From Geobacter sp. UBA4074 (GTDB lineage: Bacteria; Desulfobacterota; Desulfuromonadia; Geobacterales; Pseudopelobacteraceae), in NCBI GenBank assembly GCA_002383415.1, contig DFYU01000049.1:5134-10967 (forward strand): a stretch of 5,834 nucleotides of DNA. The letters run 5' to 3'. The notes below the pieces were generated by a model. The model saw only the letters and a program-made list of their open reading frames with translations, did no database searches and was not told the origin of the DNA. Below, piece by piece: positions 5,723-5,834 of this stretch. Position 1 is the first letter of the stretch, and the number at the start of each line of letters is the position of its first letter. The position numbers and the translations under genes are program-made.

Positions 5723-5834
5723 ATGGAACAGTATGCTGTCTACTTTGCCCTGGCCTGCGCCGCGGCAGCCGTTGCCTACGGCCTGGTTTCGACACAATGG
5801 ATTTTGGGGCTGCCCCAGGGCAATGAGCGGATGC
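5723..5834 (+). CDS. hppA: Membrane-bound ion-pumping pyrophosphatase, N-terminal fragment (3' end outside window)
   Basis: Only the first 37 codons are present. They encode a hydrophobic segment (about residues 5-22, rich in Ala, Leu, Val, Tyr) followed by STQWILGLPQGNERM. A first transmembrane helix followed by a W-I-L-x-x-P-x-G-N-x-x-M stretch is what I know from the start of bacterial membrane pyrophosphatases, which couple pyrophosphate hydrolysis to pumping of protons or sodium across the inner membrane. The catalytic motifs lie outside the window, so neither the pumped ion nor potassium dependence can be read here. The AGGAGG site and frame are convincing. The family call rests on this short N-terminal match and is likely but not proven. 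Confidence 0.75.
   Translation, partial: MEQYAVYFALACAAAAVAYGLVSTQWILGLPQGNERM

Noticed and set aside
1..5834. Mobile element, CRISPR array, tRNA or rRNA gene
   Set aside because: I saw no transposase, long inverted or direct repeats, regularly spaced repeats, or tRNA/rRNA-like segments. Almost all bases are accounted for by housekeeping genes and short gaps.

Overview
This is an ordinary-looking chromosomal segment from a GC-rich Gram-negative bacterium. A deltaproteobacterium of the Desulfuromonadales/Geobacterales type is the best guess. Four things point that way: murA running directly into hisG, a short-form HisG, a lipoprotein of the CpoB/YbgF type (which implies an outer membrane), and the start of a membrane-bound pyrophosphatase. 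The lineage call is inference from gene content and remembered family sequences; no database search was made.

Layout. Positions 1-4620 hold one rightward, tightly packed gene string. It starts with the 3' part of murA (peptidoglycan precursor synthesis), followed by hisG, hisD, hisC, an unrecognised 137-residue four-cysteine protein, and hisB. murA/hisG and hisD/hisC each overlap by four bases (ATGA), and the other gaps are 12 to 42 bases, so the string looks like a single transcript. A strong hairpin flanked by A and T runs (4638-4670) closes it and probably also stops the convergent gene. Leftward from 5511 to 4696 is a lipoprotein with a coiled coil and tetratricopeptide repeats (CpoB/YbgF-like). 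A 211-base divergent intergenic region (5512-5722) holds a good sigma-70-type promoter for the lipoprotein, a plausible one for the rightward gene, and two identical 8-base palindromes 40 bases apart. The window ends 37 codons into a rightward membrane pyrophosphatase gene (hppA-like).

How the genes work together. HisG catalyses step 1 of histidine synthesis, HisB the imidazoleglycerol-phosphate dehydration, HisC the following transamination, and HisD the last two oxidations. The enzymes for the intermediate steps (HisI/HisE, HisA, HisH/HisF), the histidinol-phosphate phosphatase and the HisZ partner expected for a short HisG are not in this window. The apparent terminator right after hisB suggests they are encoded elsewhere. 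The four-cysteine protein inside the operon is the only gene without a recognisable role and is the most interesting item. I see no mobile element, CRISPR array, RNA gene or obvious novel system.
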